DNA of 64,000 nucleotides from positions 39,419-103,418 of the forward strand of contig JAJPHP010000070.1 of the NCBI GenBank assembly GCA_021325255.1, given 5' to 3'. Both the position numbers and the translations under genes were made by a program. How positions within the stretch are numbered: position 1 is the first letter of the stretch; every line of letters starts with the position of its first letter. The DNA is from Nitrososphaerota archaeon (GTDB lineage Archaea > Thermoproteota > Nitrososphaeria > Nitrososphaerales > CADDZS01). The notes under the pieces are model-generated. The model was not told the origin of the DNA. It worked only from the letters and a program-made list of their open reading frames with translations, and searched no databases. Positions 1 through 6,700 of the stretch are shown one piece after another.

Positions 1-649
1 CATTCCTCTGAGCAGTTTCGAGCCTGCGATATGCTTCCTGCCCCTGGAGTGTATTCTCGGATCCTGTCGAAAGGACGCGATTGTACACTTGTTGTGCAAG
101 GGCAAGCTGCTGGTTTGCCTGTGCCACCTGGTTCTGGGCTCTCGTCAGTGATTCGTTGGCACTCTGCAACCTCAGAGTGGCGTCCTGCTGTCGAGTTTGT
201 GCGTCGATCACGCCAAACGTTGCAGTCGTAGCCATCGTCATTGTAGAGCCTAGGGCGGCCATCTTGCTCATCTGGTCTGAAAGGCTCATTGATGTTTGCT
301 GAACCGTCTGCCCAGCGTTCTGAACTGCTCCGCCAAAGCTCTCGGTTGCTCCCGTCGCAGCGTTCTCTGCGGTGGTGATGCTCTCAAGATTTGACGACAT
401 TGCAGAGGCTGATGATGAGAATGCTTCCATTGAAGATGTAGTCGCGGAGGTTGCAGTGTCAAAATTACTCGAAAGACCCTGAACCTCATTAGATAGCTCA
501 GTGCTCGATGAAGTTAGGGTTGATTCTGTGGAAGTGAGGCCGCTTATTTCGTTGGAGATGCTCTGCATCTTCGAGAGAAAATTATCTAAAGCCTCTGAAA
601 ATTGGTCTTGAACCTGAATCGGTATCTCGACGCCTTCTGATGAGCTCAT
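1..649 (-). CDS. Tape measure protein, N-terminal part (runs off the left edge)
   Basis: The open frame starts at ATG 649 and stays open to the window edge (216 codons visible). The visible part is rich in Ser, Thr, Ala and Gln, begins MSSSEGVEIPIQVQDQFSEA, and turns into a predicted coiled coil in its last 60 residues. It follows the upstream stop codon (650-652) with no gap, so translation is probably coupled. In tailed phages the tape measure is the long gene directly after the tail assembly chaperones, which is its place here. It would set tail length. The assignment rests on position and composition, not on a recognised motif. Confidence 0.7.
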   Translation of the reverse strand, partial: MSSSEGVEIPIQVQDQFSEALDNFLSKMQSISNEISGLTSTESTLTSSSTELSNEVQGLSSNFDTATSATTSSMEAFSSSASAMSSNLESITTAENAATGATESFGGAVQNAGQTVQQTSMSLSDQMSKMAALGSTMTMATTATFGVIDAQTRQQDATLRLQSANESLTRAQNQVAQANQQLALAQQVYNRVLSTGSENTLQGQEAYRRLETAQRN

Positions 650-1186
650 TTAGTATTCTTCGTCATTCTCCATCTTGTATGATTCAAGCCGTGTCTTTTC
701 CCCCGTATCAAGGACCATGTTGCCAGTTGCTTCCACATTGAAAATTGTAGGCATTTGAAGTACCGTATCATTGTGGAATGCGAGAAGATTCAACGCATTC
801 CATGCAGGCGCGACCGCTGAGACTGACGCGAAAAGCAAAATGAACGAGATATTCGGACAGAGAAATGAGATTATGATTCCTCGACCTATGAGATTGATTG
901 TTATCGCGAAAACAAGGCCACGCAAATCTCCGAGACGATTTAGAAAGTAGCGGTAGAAGTTTTGCTCTTTGTAGCCCTGCCTTAGACCATAAGTTGTAAG
1001 GGCGATGTCAACAAAGGCAAGATCGTAGGCAATGCATATTGCCAGCACCAACCCCATATTCAGCAAAACTAGATACAGCGCGAAAGGAAAGACTATGAAT
1101 CCAAAAAACATGACGAGCATGTTTAGGGCTTCTAGTCGAGCATCGTCTTTATGCGTGCGAGTGCTATACAATGCCTGTAAATTCAC
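650..1186 (-). CDS. Provirus multi-spanning membrane protein
   Basis: 178 residues with about four hydrophobic segments (roughly 22-60, 88-112, 115-130 and around 130-140) and an acidic tail ending NDEEY. A motif near residue 58 (DIALTTYGLRQGYKEQN) resembles the D..LT...L..G..E.N pattern of DUF5658-type membrane proteins, but this is a weak match. It lies between the gp10-like gene and the tape measure, an unusual place for a membrane protein in a tail module. It could be a holin-like or superinfection protein acting in the host membrane; no function is established. Confidence 0.7.
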   Translation of the reverse strand: MNLQALYSTRTHKDDARLEALNMLVMFFGFIVFPFALYLVLLNMGLVLAICIAYDLAFVDIALTTYGLRQGYKEQNFYRYFLNRLGDLRGLVFAITINLIGRGIIISFLCPNISFILLFASVSAVAPAWNALNLLAFHNDTVLQMPTIFNVEATGNMVLDTGEKTRLESYKMENDEEY

Positions 1187-1198
1187 CTGAAATAAGAA

Positions 1199-1657
1199 TC
1201 AACTTGATAACTGCTGGCGAAAGAGCGCAATCAAATCATCTTGCACCTTTTCCCAGCCCATTTGAACCGCAGGCCCAAGAAAGCTGTATTTTCCTTCTTC
1301 AATGCCGGGGTTCAACACGCTTTTTGCAAATACTTCACGCCCGCCCATCGTAAAATGAAGAGCTCGGGCATTCTTTGCCTCAATCGTATGAGGGCGCGTG
1401 CCAAACTCTAGAAACTTCGCGTATGGGGCCTCTGCTACCACAAGTACACTCGTTGGCGTGTCGCCTCGCTTGACCAAAATTGAAGATTGAAGGAAACCCG
1501 TTTTCTTGGGAGCGAGGCTCTTTGCAACAGCTGCGATGTTCGCGTTGACGGAATCGAAAAGGGTGTCCTGAACCATTTGATCTGCCTCTGTCGAGAGACT
1601 GCGGATTTTTTCCATTATCTCTCTTAAGCCGTTCATTTGAATCGTAATGCCGATCAT
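1199..1657 (-). CDS. HK97 gp10-like head-tail/neck protein
   Basis: 152 residues matching the HK97-gp10 family layout: an N-terminal helix, then APKKTGFLQSSI, then APYAKFLEFGTRPH with the typical APYA..EFGT signature, and a late FLGPA followed by a C-terminal helix. Proteins of this family sit at the head-tail junction or help finish the tail. Length fits the family (about 110-160). It lies downstream of the tail chaperones here, whereas in many phages it precedes the tail tube gene, so gene order has been shuffled. Confidence 0.85.
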   Translation of the reverse strand: MIGITIQMNGLREIMEKIRSLSTEADQMVQDTLFDSVNANIAAVAKSLAPKKTGFLQSSILVKRGDTPTSVLVVAEAPYAKFLEFGTRPHTIEAKNARALHFTMGGREVFAKSVLNPGIEEGKYSFLGPAVQMGWEKVQDDLIALFRQQLSS

Positions 1658-1678
1658 GTGTTCAGGATCCCAGCGACT

Positions 1679-1927
1679 TTAATTTTCAAGTATCATAGTT
1701 AGGACAATGCTTGTAATGTCTGAGACCTCTTGCGACATCTTATTGCCATAATAATCCAGCACGCAATCGAGTATCGACATTCTCAGACGGCTAACTATGA
1801 TGGTCTTGGAGTGTGCCCTGTTCATCAATGCGTTGAAAGCTCCTAGGGTATTGATTATCTTCCTGCACATATCGAAAGAGAGCTGGTATTGGCCGTCTTC
1901 CAGAACAATAATGCCCTTGTCGAGCAT
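1679..1927 (-). CDS. Small protein after the tail chaperone
   Basis: 82 residues if started at ATG 1927 (MLDKGIIVLEDGQYQLSFD). The same frame is open back to an ATG at 2122 and would then give 147 residues, but the extra N-terminal 60 residues are basic and low in hydrophobic pattern, and they overlap the -1 frame extension of the upstream gene (1936-2190), which reads as a better protein. The shorter form begins 8 bases after that extension ends, so coupled translation is likely. It may be part of the chaperone set. Function unknown. Confidence 0.55.
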   Translation of the reverse strand: MLDKGIIVLEDGQYQLSFDMCRKIINTLGAFNALMNRAHSKTIIVSRLRMSILDCVLDYYGNKMSQEVSDITSIVLTMILEN

Positions 1928-1935
1928 TTGAAAGA

Positions 1936-2190
1936 TCAGCCCTTCGGCAACGGTATTCCAAGCCTCGACCGCTGTAGCAATTCTTTCTTGTCCTGCTGCA
2001 ACTGGCTGTCTGAGGCCTGTTTTTCTTTGAGTGCGACTACCGTTACGGCGAGCATCTGGAACTGTGTCGTTGACAGTCTGAGTATTTCCCCGAACGTAAT
2101 GGGAATCCCGAACTCTTGGCATAATCTCCCTACCGTAACTAATTCGAGGAACTTGTTCGGGGCTCCACTTCCGATCTGGACACTATATCT
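1936..2190 (-). CDS. Tail assembly chaperone, -1 frameshift extension (G-T type)
   Basis: This frame has no start codon of its own near its 5' end but is open for 84 codons from the slippery site at 2190-2196 to TGA 1936-1938. Its product (…NKFLELVTVGRLCQEFG…, then VALKEKQASDSQLQQDKKEL) is amphipathic and helical. Joined to codons 1-109 of the gene that starts at 2516 it gives a 193-residue protein, beside the 125-residue unshifted form. This is the G/GT arrangement of lambda-like phages, in which the shifted form binds the tape measure during tail assembly. Inferred from sequence; expression is not shown. Confidence 0.65.
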   Translation of the reverse strand, partial: RYSVQIGSGAPNKFLELVTVGRLCQEFGIPITFGEILRLSTTQFQMLAVTVVALKEKQASDSQLQQDKKELLQRSRLGIPLPKG

Positions 2191-2516
2191 AAAAAATCCG
2201 CCACGTCGGAATCTAGGATGTTGAGGCGCTGGCAGCTGAACAAGAGCTTGCGAGTGTATTTCGTCGGCAGTTTCCTGATTGTCTCCACCGTGAACTCACC
2301 AAATTCTTTCGGCCATGTTTCGGGTACGATGGAATGGAAGATCATGTTAGCGTCGAGACTCGCCTGATCCACTTCGGGGGCTTTCTTGCCCTTGCTCCAT
2401 ACTTGCGATTGAACGCGAATCTTACTCTCCTCTTCGGTTGAGAGCTCCCGTATCCTTATTCCGTGGCCTGCAACGTTCACGGTTGCCTCTTGGCGTTGAA
2501 TCCCTGTCGCACTCAT
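2139..2516 (-). CDS. Tail assembly chaperone, zero-frame form (gpG-like)
   Basis: 125 residues (MSATGIQRQEATVNVAG…), with IRELSTEEESKIR near residue 22 resembling the conserved start of tail chaperones that follow the tail tube gene. It lies between the tail tube gene and the tape measure, the canonical place. The end of the gene carries a T TTT TTA slippery site at codons 107-109 that can switch ribosomes into the -1 frame. The unshifted protein ends 17 codons after the slip site. Size is near lambda gpG (140). Would act in the cytoplasm as a temporary chaperone of the tape measure. Confidence 0.7.
   Translation of the reverse strand: MSATGIQRQEATVNVAGHGIRIRELSTEEESKIRVQSQVWSKGKKAPEVDQASLDANMIFHSIVPETWPKEFGEFTVETIRKLPTKYTRKLLFSCQRLNILDSDVADFLDIVSRSEVEPRTSSSN
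2190..2196 (-). promoter_or_regulatory. Slippery heptamer for -1 ribosomal frameshift
   Basis: On the minus strand the codons GAT TTT TTA put the heptamer T TTT TTA exactly in the zero frame (X XXY YYZ form). A -1 slip here enters an 84-codon open frame. The position, near the end of the first chaperone gene and just upstream of the tape measure module, matches the conserved frameshift of tailed phages. I did not find a certain downstream pseudoknot by eye. Confidence 0.65.
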
Positions 2517-2610
2517 CTTTCTTCTCGATTACTCCTGTCGGGCTAGACCAATGCCAAAAAAAGGGGCGCATTGGTTTCGTCTTAATTTGCAAAGACTCGT
2601 CAGTAGCCTC

Positions 2611-2910
2611 TTACTGCTTTGCAGATGCGGTTATTGTGGCGGGCTGTGCGTTGCTGCTGTTGCTGCTCTTTTGCTGAGCCACCGACTCCATGACCTTTGG
2701 CAGGACAGCCTCAATTTGCTGGGTGAGTGTGTCGGTCGAGACTGTTCCATTATCGACTTCAGCTATCAGGTCTGATACGAGATAGCCTCCCGCCAATCCG
2801 ACGGTTGGTCCGACGATTCCTGTGTTTGTCGCCAATCCGAGCGCGAAACCGCAGATCGCGAGAACAAAGTCGAGAATCTTCTTTCTTCCAGCACTTACTT
2901 TGGTACTCAT
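2611..2910 (-). CDS. Small provirus membrane protein
   Basis: 99 residues. Residues about 12-48 form one or two Gly-rich hydrophobic segments (DFVLAICGFALGLATNTG and an adjacent GPTVGLAGGYLV), followed by an acidic helix and a Ser/Gln/Ala-rich tail. It sits between the tail tube and chaperone genes and reads with them. Holin-like size and topology are possible, but the place is unusual for a lysis gene. No family recognised. Confidence 0.65.
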   Translation of the reverse strand: MSTKVSAGRKKILDFVLAICGFALGLATNTGIVGPTVGLAGGYLVSDLIAEVDNGTVSTDTLTQQIEAVLPKVMESVAQQKSSNSSNAQPATITASAKQ

Positions 2911-2945
2911 TTTGTTTTTCTTTTCACCCCATCATCGTAATTTGC

Positions 2946-3824
2946 CTACGTAAGCGAGGCACTCTCTGCTACGCCAGTATATTTTTCGTAAATTACATCC
3001 TTAACTTGGATCGACTTGCCCTGCTTTTGGAAGAACGCATTGCTCAACGTTAGTATGGAGGTTCCATTTTTCAGCGGAGCTGCGATCGTCTGAGAAGTGT
3101 TGTTGAGCAGCGCGGAATAGTTCGCAGTCGCTTCAAGCATGATGGTCACGTCGAATGTAATGTCGCGAATCGAAGGCACGATGTATTTCGCAGTGGATTG
3201 ACCGATTGCCCTCACTCGCTGAAGGTTTCGGTTGAAATTCACCGTCATGTCTTGGATGTCATACGCGGTTCCTCCAAAAGTGATCCCCGAAGCTCCAGGG
3301 TCAGTGAATACCCAGGGCGTTGTACCTGGATCTGAGGCGTGGCTACCTGTTCCTGTCGGGTCGGTGCTTGTGTAGGCAGAGATGCTTTGAGCAAAGAGCT
3401 TCAGATTGCCCCGAAGTTCCTTGCCGAGCTGCCATTTGATCGACCCTGAATCGGGTCGGCAACCCAGCGCCTCAAGATAGTTGGTCGTTCCAGAAATCTT
3501 TGGAGAGATCAATACCGAGAGGGACTTGTCTATGGAGCCAGCTCCGCCACCTTGGGAGTTGACAAGGTACTTGAGAAATGTGGACGCCTGCAAGGCATAG
3601 TCCAGAGTAACATCATAGTTGTCTGCTCCTTTGACAACGCTCTTGAGATCCTCTGTTCCAAGATTTCGGATGAGGATCGAACCCATGTCCGCCGTGTCGG
3701 AATACTGCAGATCCGTTCCAATCCAGTTCCAGGTTGGGTTCGTCGGTTGAGTTCCGAAGGTCGTTTCTTCTACGTACTCGGCACTGTGCGCCACTAATAA
3801 TCCGAGAGATGGTGAATAACTCAT
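2946..3824 (-). CDS. Major tail tube-like protein
   Basis: 292 residues, beta-rich, with the layout of phage tail tube proteins: an N-terminal YVEETTFGT (common 'E.T.G' start), then an alternating beta pattern ending in a domain with FDVTIMLE and a C-terminal VKDVIYEKY. It lies upstream of the chaperones and tape measure and downstream of the tail terminator-like gene, the order expected for a tube subunit. An insertion rich in Thr, Pro and Gly (about residues 150-180) could be a surface loop or Ig-like decoration. The tube would form the DNA channel of the tail. Confidence 0.7.
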   Translation of the reverse strand: MSYSPSLGLLVAHSAEYVEETTFGTQPTNPTWNWIGTDLQYSDTADMGSILIRNLGTEDLKSVVKGADNYDVTLDYALQASTFLKYLVNSQGGGAGSIDKSLSVLISPKISGTTNYLEALGCRPDSGSIKWQLGKELRGNLKLFAQSISAYTSTDPTGTGSHASDPGTTPWVFTDPGASGITFGGTAYDIQDMTVNFNRNLQRVRAIGQSTAKYIVPSIRDITFDVTIMLEATANYSALLNNTSQTIAAPLKNGTSILTLSNAFFQKQGKSIQVKDVIYEKYTGVAESASLT

Positions 3825-3898
3825 TTTGCTGTTTTATCACTTTGATTTCTTCCTTGTCACCTTGTAATTTGACAAAGCGTAAGATCTGAGAAATATTC

Positions 3899-4393
3899 TC
3901 AATTCACGACGCTCCTCCACAACTCAACGAGAAAGGTAACGTCATACCTGTCAGGTGTTACTGATGTCTCGGGGCCTGGGTAAGGACCAGCGGAGAGTTT
4001 CATCAGCACCCAATTTCCCGATCCGTCAACGGTCGATTGTTTCTGGACAATGACGGCGCGAATTGATTCCCATATTTTCACCATGCCGTTGTATCCGGAG
4101 ATGTTCGGACTCTGATAGGTCTGCGTCAGGAGGTGGCACTCGATATAGTGCTTGTGCAGCCAACGCGAGTTTGGCGAATCCCCGATATTCTGGGGTTTTA
4201 CAACTGTGTGGTGAACGGGGCCGACCTGAATCAGAGGCATTATTCTCTGTTTCTTTTGGGAAAATGGAAAAGTCTCCACGTCAAAGCCGCTATTTGCGTA
4301 GGTCTCTGTTGCGGGCGTTGCGTCATCGCTCTGGTAGCTGACATTATTCTGGAGAACAGAAACTACCGCCGCGAGAGGATCCGCTACATTCAA
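3899..4393 (-). CDS. Tail terminator/completion-like protein
   Basis: 164 residues. N-terminal helix (PLAAVVSVLQNNV) followed by a mixed alpha/beta body with PLIQVGPVHHTVV, a HYIECHLLTQTY strand and a C-terminal YDVTFLVELW strand, the layout of gp17/gpU-like tail terminators (short helix plus a strand ending '..F.VE.W'). Position directly before the tail tube gene supports this. It would cap the top of the tail tube. The ATGA-type overlap with the upstream zinc-finger gene (4390-4393) suggests coupled translation. Confidence 0.55.
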   Translation of the reverse strand: MNVADPLAAVVSVLQNNVSYQSDDATPATETYANSGFDVETFPFSQKKQRIMPLIQVGPVHHTVVKPQNIGDSPNSRWLHKHYIECHLLTQTYQSPNISGYNGMVKIWESIRAVIVQKQSTVDGSGNWVLMKLSAGPYPGPETSVTPDRYDVTFLVELWRSVVN

Positions 4394-4614
4394 TTACTAG
4401 AGCCTCCATTCCCCGATGAAGAAATTGGTTTTAGATCAAAATTTTTGCTGATCGCACACGATAAGTGGTAATAGTACGCCCTGCGATTTTTTCTTCTGAA
4501 TAGTTCATCGCCGACTGCAAAATACTTCCCGCATACCGTGCAAGCTACGCTCATGAATTTCTCGACATTTCGAGGAGTAATGCGATACTGTGATTTTGTC
4601 TTCGAGATTCGCAT
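4390..4614 (-). CDS. Small zinc-finger protein
   Basis: 74 residues with one likely zinc site: CTVCGKYF near residue 25 and YHLSC near residue 50 (C..C…H..C). The N-terminus is basic. It overlaps the terminator-like gene by 4 bases. Such short treble-clef proteins are common in archaeal viruses and may bind nucleic acid or help assembly; no role can be assigned. Confidence 0.65.
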   Translation of the reverse strand: MRISKTKSQYRITPRNVEKFMSVACTVCGKYFAVGDELFRRKNRRAYYYHLSCAISKNFDLKPISSSGNGGSSN

Positions 4615-4617
4615 GGT

Positions 4618-5010
4618 TTACTCCACTACCCCTGTCGGATTGATTACGCGAAAGACTTGGGTTGCCTGTACCGGCAGACTCTGACTAGTCCCGCTGCTCT
4701 CGTAGCTCCCGGCCCAAGTAACATAGAGAGGACCAGACCCCTGTGTCGAAGACACGTTGTAATCAGCAAAATATGATCCCGTGCCGTAGATGTCCTGAAT
4801 TGGTGTGAGCGTGGCTAGCGTAGTCGCCCTCTGCTGTCCCTCGTAGACCTTGCAGGCGAGGCCGGAAGGGTTGACCGGGCCATCCCTTTCATGGAGAAAG
4901 AAAACCGAGAATCGTATTGTGCCTCCGGCCTCGATCTCTTTTGGGCACTTCAGCCTGACAAAGAAAAGACCATTGCCGGTCTTGATTGTTTTCTTGCTCA
5001 TTCTGGGCAA
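4618..5010 (-). CDS. Ig-like virion protein, copy A
   Basis: 130 residues, beta-rich. The core …GGTIRFSVFFLHERDGPVNPS… with a later VYEG, and the closing YVTWAGSYESSG, match the neighbouring gene at 5018-5386 strand for strand, so the two are tandem paralogs of an Ig/macroglobulin-like fold. A single cysteine (LKCP) is shared. Being in the head-tail module, they are probably decoration or neck-whisker proteins on the virion. Starts MPRMSKKT; the gap to copy B is 7 bases. Confidence 0.7.
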   Translation of the reverse strand: MPRMSKKTIKTGNGLFFVRLKCPKEIEAGGTIRFSVFFLHERDGPVNPSGLACKVYEGQQRATTLATLTPIQDIYGTGSYFADYNVSSTQGSGPLYVTWAGSYESSGTSQSLPVQATQVFRVINPTGVVE

Positions 5011-5017
5011 ATTTTAC

Positions 5018-5386
5018 CTAAATCACCTTCACGGGAAAAAGGAACTGAATCGAAGCCCCCGCATAAGTACCGTTCCAAACCAATGTGTACAAGCCAAGTG
5101 GTGCATCTGCAGGCACGACGTACTCGAATACGTACGCCCCGATGTCGCTGTTTCCCCATTGCACTAGGTTAGGGATGGCAACCGGAGTGGCTCCCTGGAT
5201 TGTCTTCCCCGAATAGATTGACGCACTGACGTTTGATGGAATTACAGGCCCGTCGGTTGTATGATAGAAGAAGATGAAAGCCCTCACAAGATCGCCTTGC
5301 TGGACAAAGATGGGGCATTCGATAAACGCGATTATATTGCCGCTCGTGATCGGCAAGGATTTTGGGGCAAATAGGTAACTACTCAA
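5018..5386 (-). CDS. Ig-like virion protein, copy B
   Basis: 122 residues. Same pattern as copy A: IECP, then LVRAFIFFYHTTDGPVIPS, then IYSG, and a final LYTLVWNGTY. The pair probably arose by tandem duplication and has diverged well. Lies 9 bases after the connector gene, in the same operon. Likely exposed on the virion; receptor binding is possible but not shown. Confidence 0.7.
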   Translation of the reverse strand: MSSYLFAPKSLPITSGNIIAFIECPIFVQQGDLVRAFIFFYHTTDGPVIPSNVSASIYSGKTIQGATPVAIPNLVQWGNSDIGAYVFEYVVPADAPLGLYTLVWNGTYAGASIQFLFPVKVI

Positions 5387-5395
5387 GTCGTAGTC

Positions 5396-5788
5396 TCACC
5401 TATTTGTGGTCTGGTCCCACTGTCCCAAGTCGACGCCGACGAAATCCTGATCCGACTTTGCACCCTCACCAAAGAAACTACGTTGAAAGCTGTTTTTGAG
5501 AAACTCTTGAAACTCGCTCTCGATCAGAGTAATTACTGCCTGGAACTGGTTCTGCTCCTGCGGTGTGGCTCTCTTCAGGCGAAACCGTGCGGCAACCCAT
5601 CTCGCTTCAATATCTGCAAGCTGCGTGGCAATCTCAGTTTGCAAGGGAAGTGAGGTATATCTCTGTAATCTCAGATTGATTATTGAGTCAACGAGCGCGA
5701 TCAGATTGTTTAGCTCGGTGTCATTAGTTGTCACAGCATAGGCGAGAGTCAACTCGTCCTTTACCTGATTCAGAGTTGCGTATACCAT
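5396..5788 (-). CDS. Head-tail connector (gp6/DUF1320-like)
   Basis: 130 residues beginning MVYATLNQVKDELTLAY, with D.ELNNLIALVDSIIN and RLQRYTSLP: the all-helical pattern of phage head-tail connectors (D..L..LI..A…I). Family length is about 100-140. It lies between capsid and tail genes as expected and would form the ring joining portal to tail. The C-terminal 25 residues (GEGAKSDQDFVGVDLGQW) are probably flexible. Confidence 0.7.
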   Translation of the reverse strand: MVYATLNQVKDELTLAYAVTTNDTELNNLIALVDSIINLRLQRYTSLPLQTEIATQLADIEARWVAARFRLKRATPQEQNQFQAVITLIESEFQEFLKNSFQRSFFGEGAKSDQDFVGVDLGQWDQTTNR

Positions 5789-5791
5789 GCT

Positions 5792-6652
5792 CTAATTCTC
5801 CTCACTTGTGGCCACCACAATTTCTTGCTCCTTCCAATTCCTCTTTCGCATGGTCTCTCGATAAGCGATCCTTGCCTCGCCTCTCTTTCCTGCTCGCTTT
5901 GAACCAAAATTGTAAATCTTGAAATCACGAATCAAACTGTGTTCACTTACTGTATGCGTCGGAAACGCCGAATCAGTGACGATCTCGTTCTTCAAGTTGA
6001 GAATTGTCCAGTGGTTTTCTCCGTAGTGTAGACCTGGTTCTACCCTGATAATGCGAGGCTTCCAGCCTGGATTGCCTTCTTCCTCTACCCAAACCCAGAA
6101 GATTTTGATATCCTCGTTGTTCCTGACGAAATCCAATCCAGCCTTGACATCGCCAATTGCAACTTCATCGCCGTCAATGATGAACGCGTAGGAACCAGAG
6201 GGGATGTACTCGAAGGTGAATTGTCTCTTTTCCACTTCGAGCATCGGCCCGAGTCCAAACTCTATGTCGAGGTAGACAAACTTCTGGAGGATTTGCAAAT
6301 TGTCCTTGAAGTATTGCGGATCAAATCTCGAAGCGCTCTCTTGCACTATTTTGACAGTGTCATCTTCGGGTAGTTCAGGAAAATCCAGGAACCTGCCGTC
6401 CAAGATCATCACGGCGTCAACATACATACAGATCGAATCAAACGAGCTGCGCAGATATTCTGCGTCGCGATAGGTGCAGTAAGAAGCAACTATCGGAACT
6501 TCTCTTTTTACAAAAAGGTATGGAGAGGTGGCCTCCTGAAGGGCTAGCCTTGAAGAGATCAGGTCCCGCATGAATACGATTGAGGCATCCCTGCCGAGAC
6601 TGAACGCATCCAGGGCATTTCTTGCCCTTTTTTCTTTGGCTTGTTCCTCCAA
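5792..6652 (-). CDS. Glycosyltransferase family 2-like protein in the virion operon
   Basis: 286 residues. After an N-terminal helix (about 1-48) comes a GT-A-like domain: PIVASYCTYRDAEYLRSSFDS, then DAVMILDGRF, and a FIIDGDEV motif near residue 178 that fits a metal-binding DxD. Later conserved-looking blocks are WVWVEEEGNPGW and a His-rich GLHYGENHW. It is placed between the capsid and connector genes and ends 3 bases before the connector start, so it belongs to the provirus. It may glycosylate a virion protein or alter the host surface. Family assignment is moderate; acceptor unknown. Confidence 0.6.
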   Translation of the reverse strand: MEEQAKEKRARNALDAFSLGRDASIVFMRDLISSRLALQEATSPYLFVKREVPIVASYCTYRDAEYLRSSFDSICMYVDAVMILDGRFLDFPELPEDDTVKIVQESASRFDPQYFKDNLQILQKFVYLDIEFGLGPMLEVEKRQFTFEYIPSGSYAFIIDGDEVAIGDVKAGLDFVRNNEDIKIFWVWVEEEGNPGWKPRIIRVEPGLHYGENHWTILNLKNEIVTDSAFPTHTVSEHSLIRDFKIYNFGSKRAGKRGEARIAYRETMRKRNWKEQEIVVATSEEN

Positions 6653-6700
6653 TTTGGCACGCCTCTTTGGTCTTGTTTCCAGTCGCCCAGCGATACCGCT

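Noticed and set aside
1928..2122. N-terminal part of a 147-residue ORF starting at ATG 2122 (minus)
   Set aside because: Low-complexity basic sequence that overlaps the better -1 frame extension of the tail chaperone; the downstream gene is taken to start at 1927.
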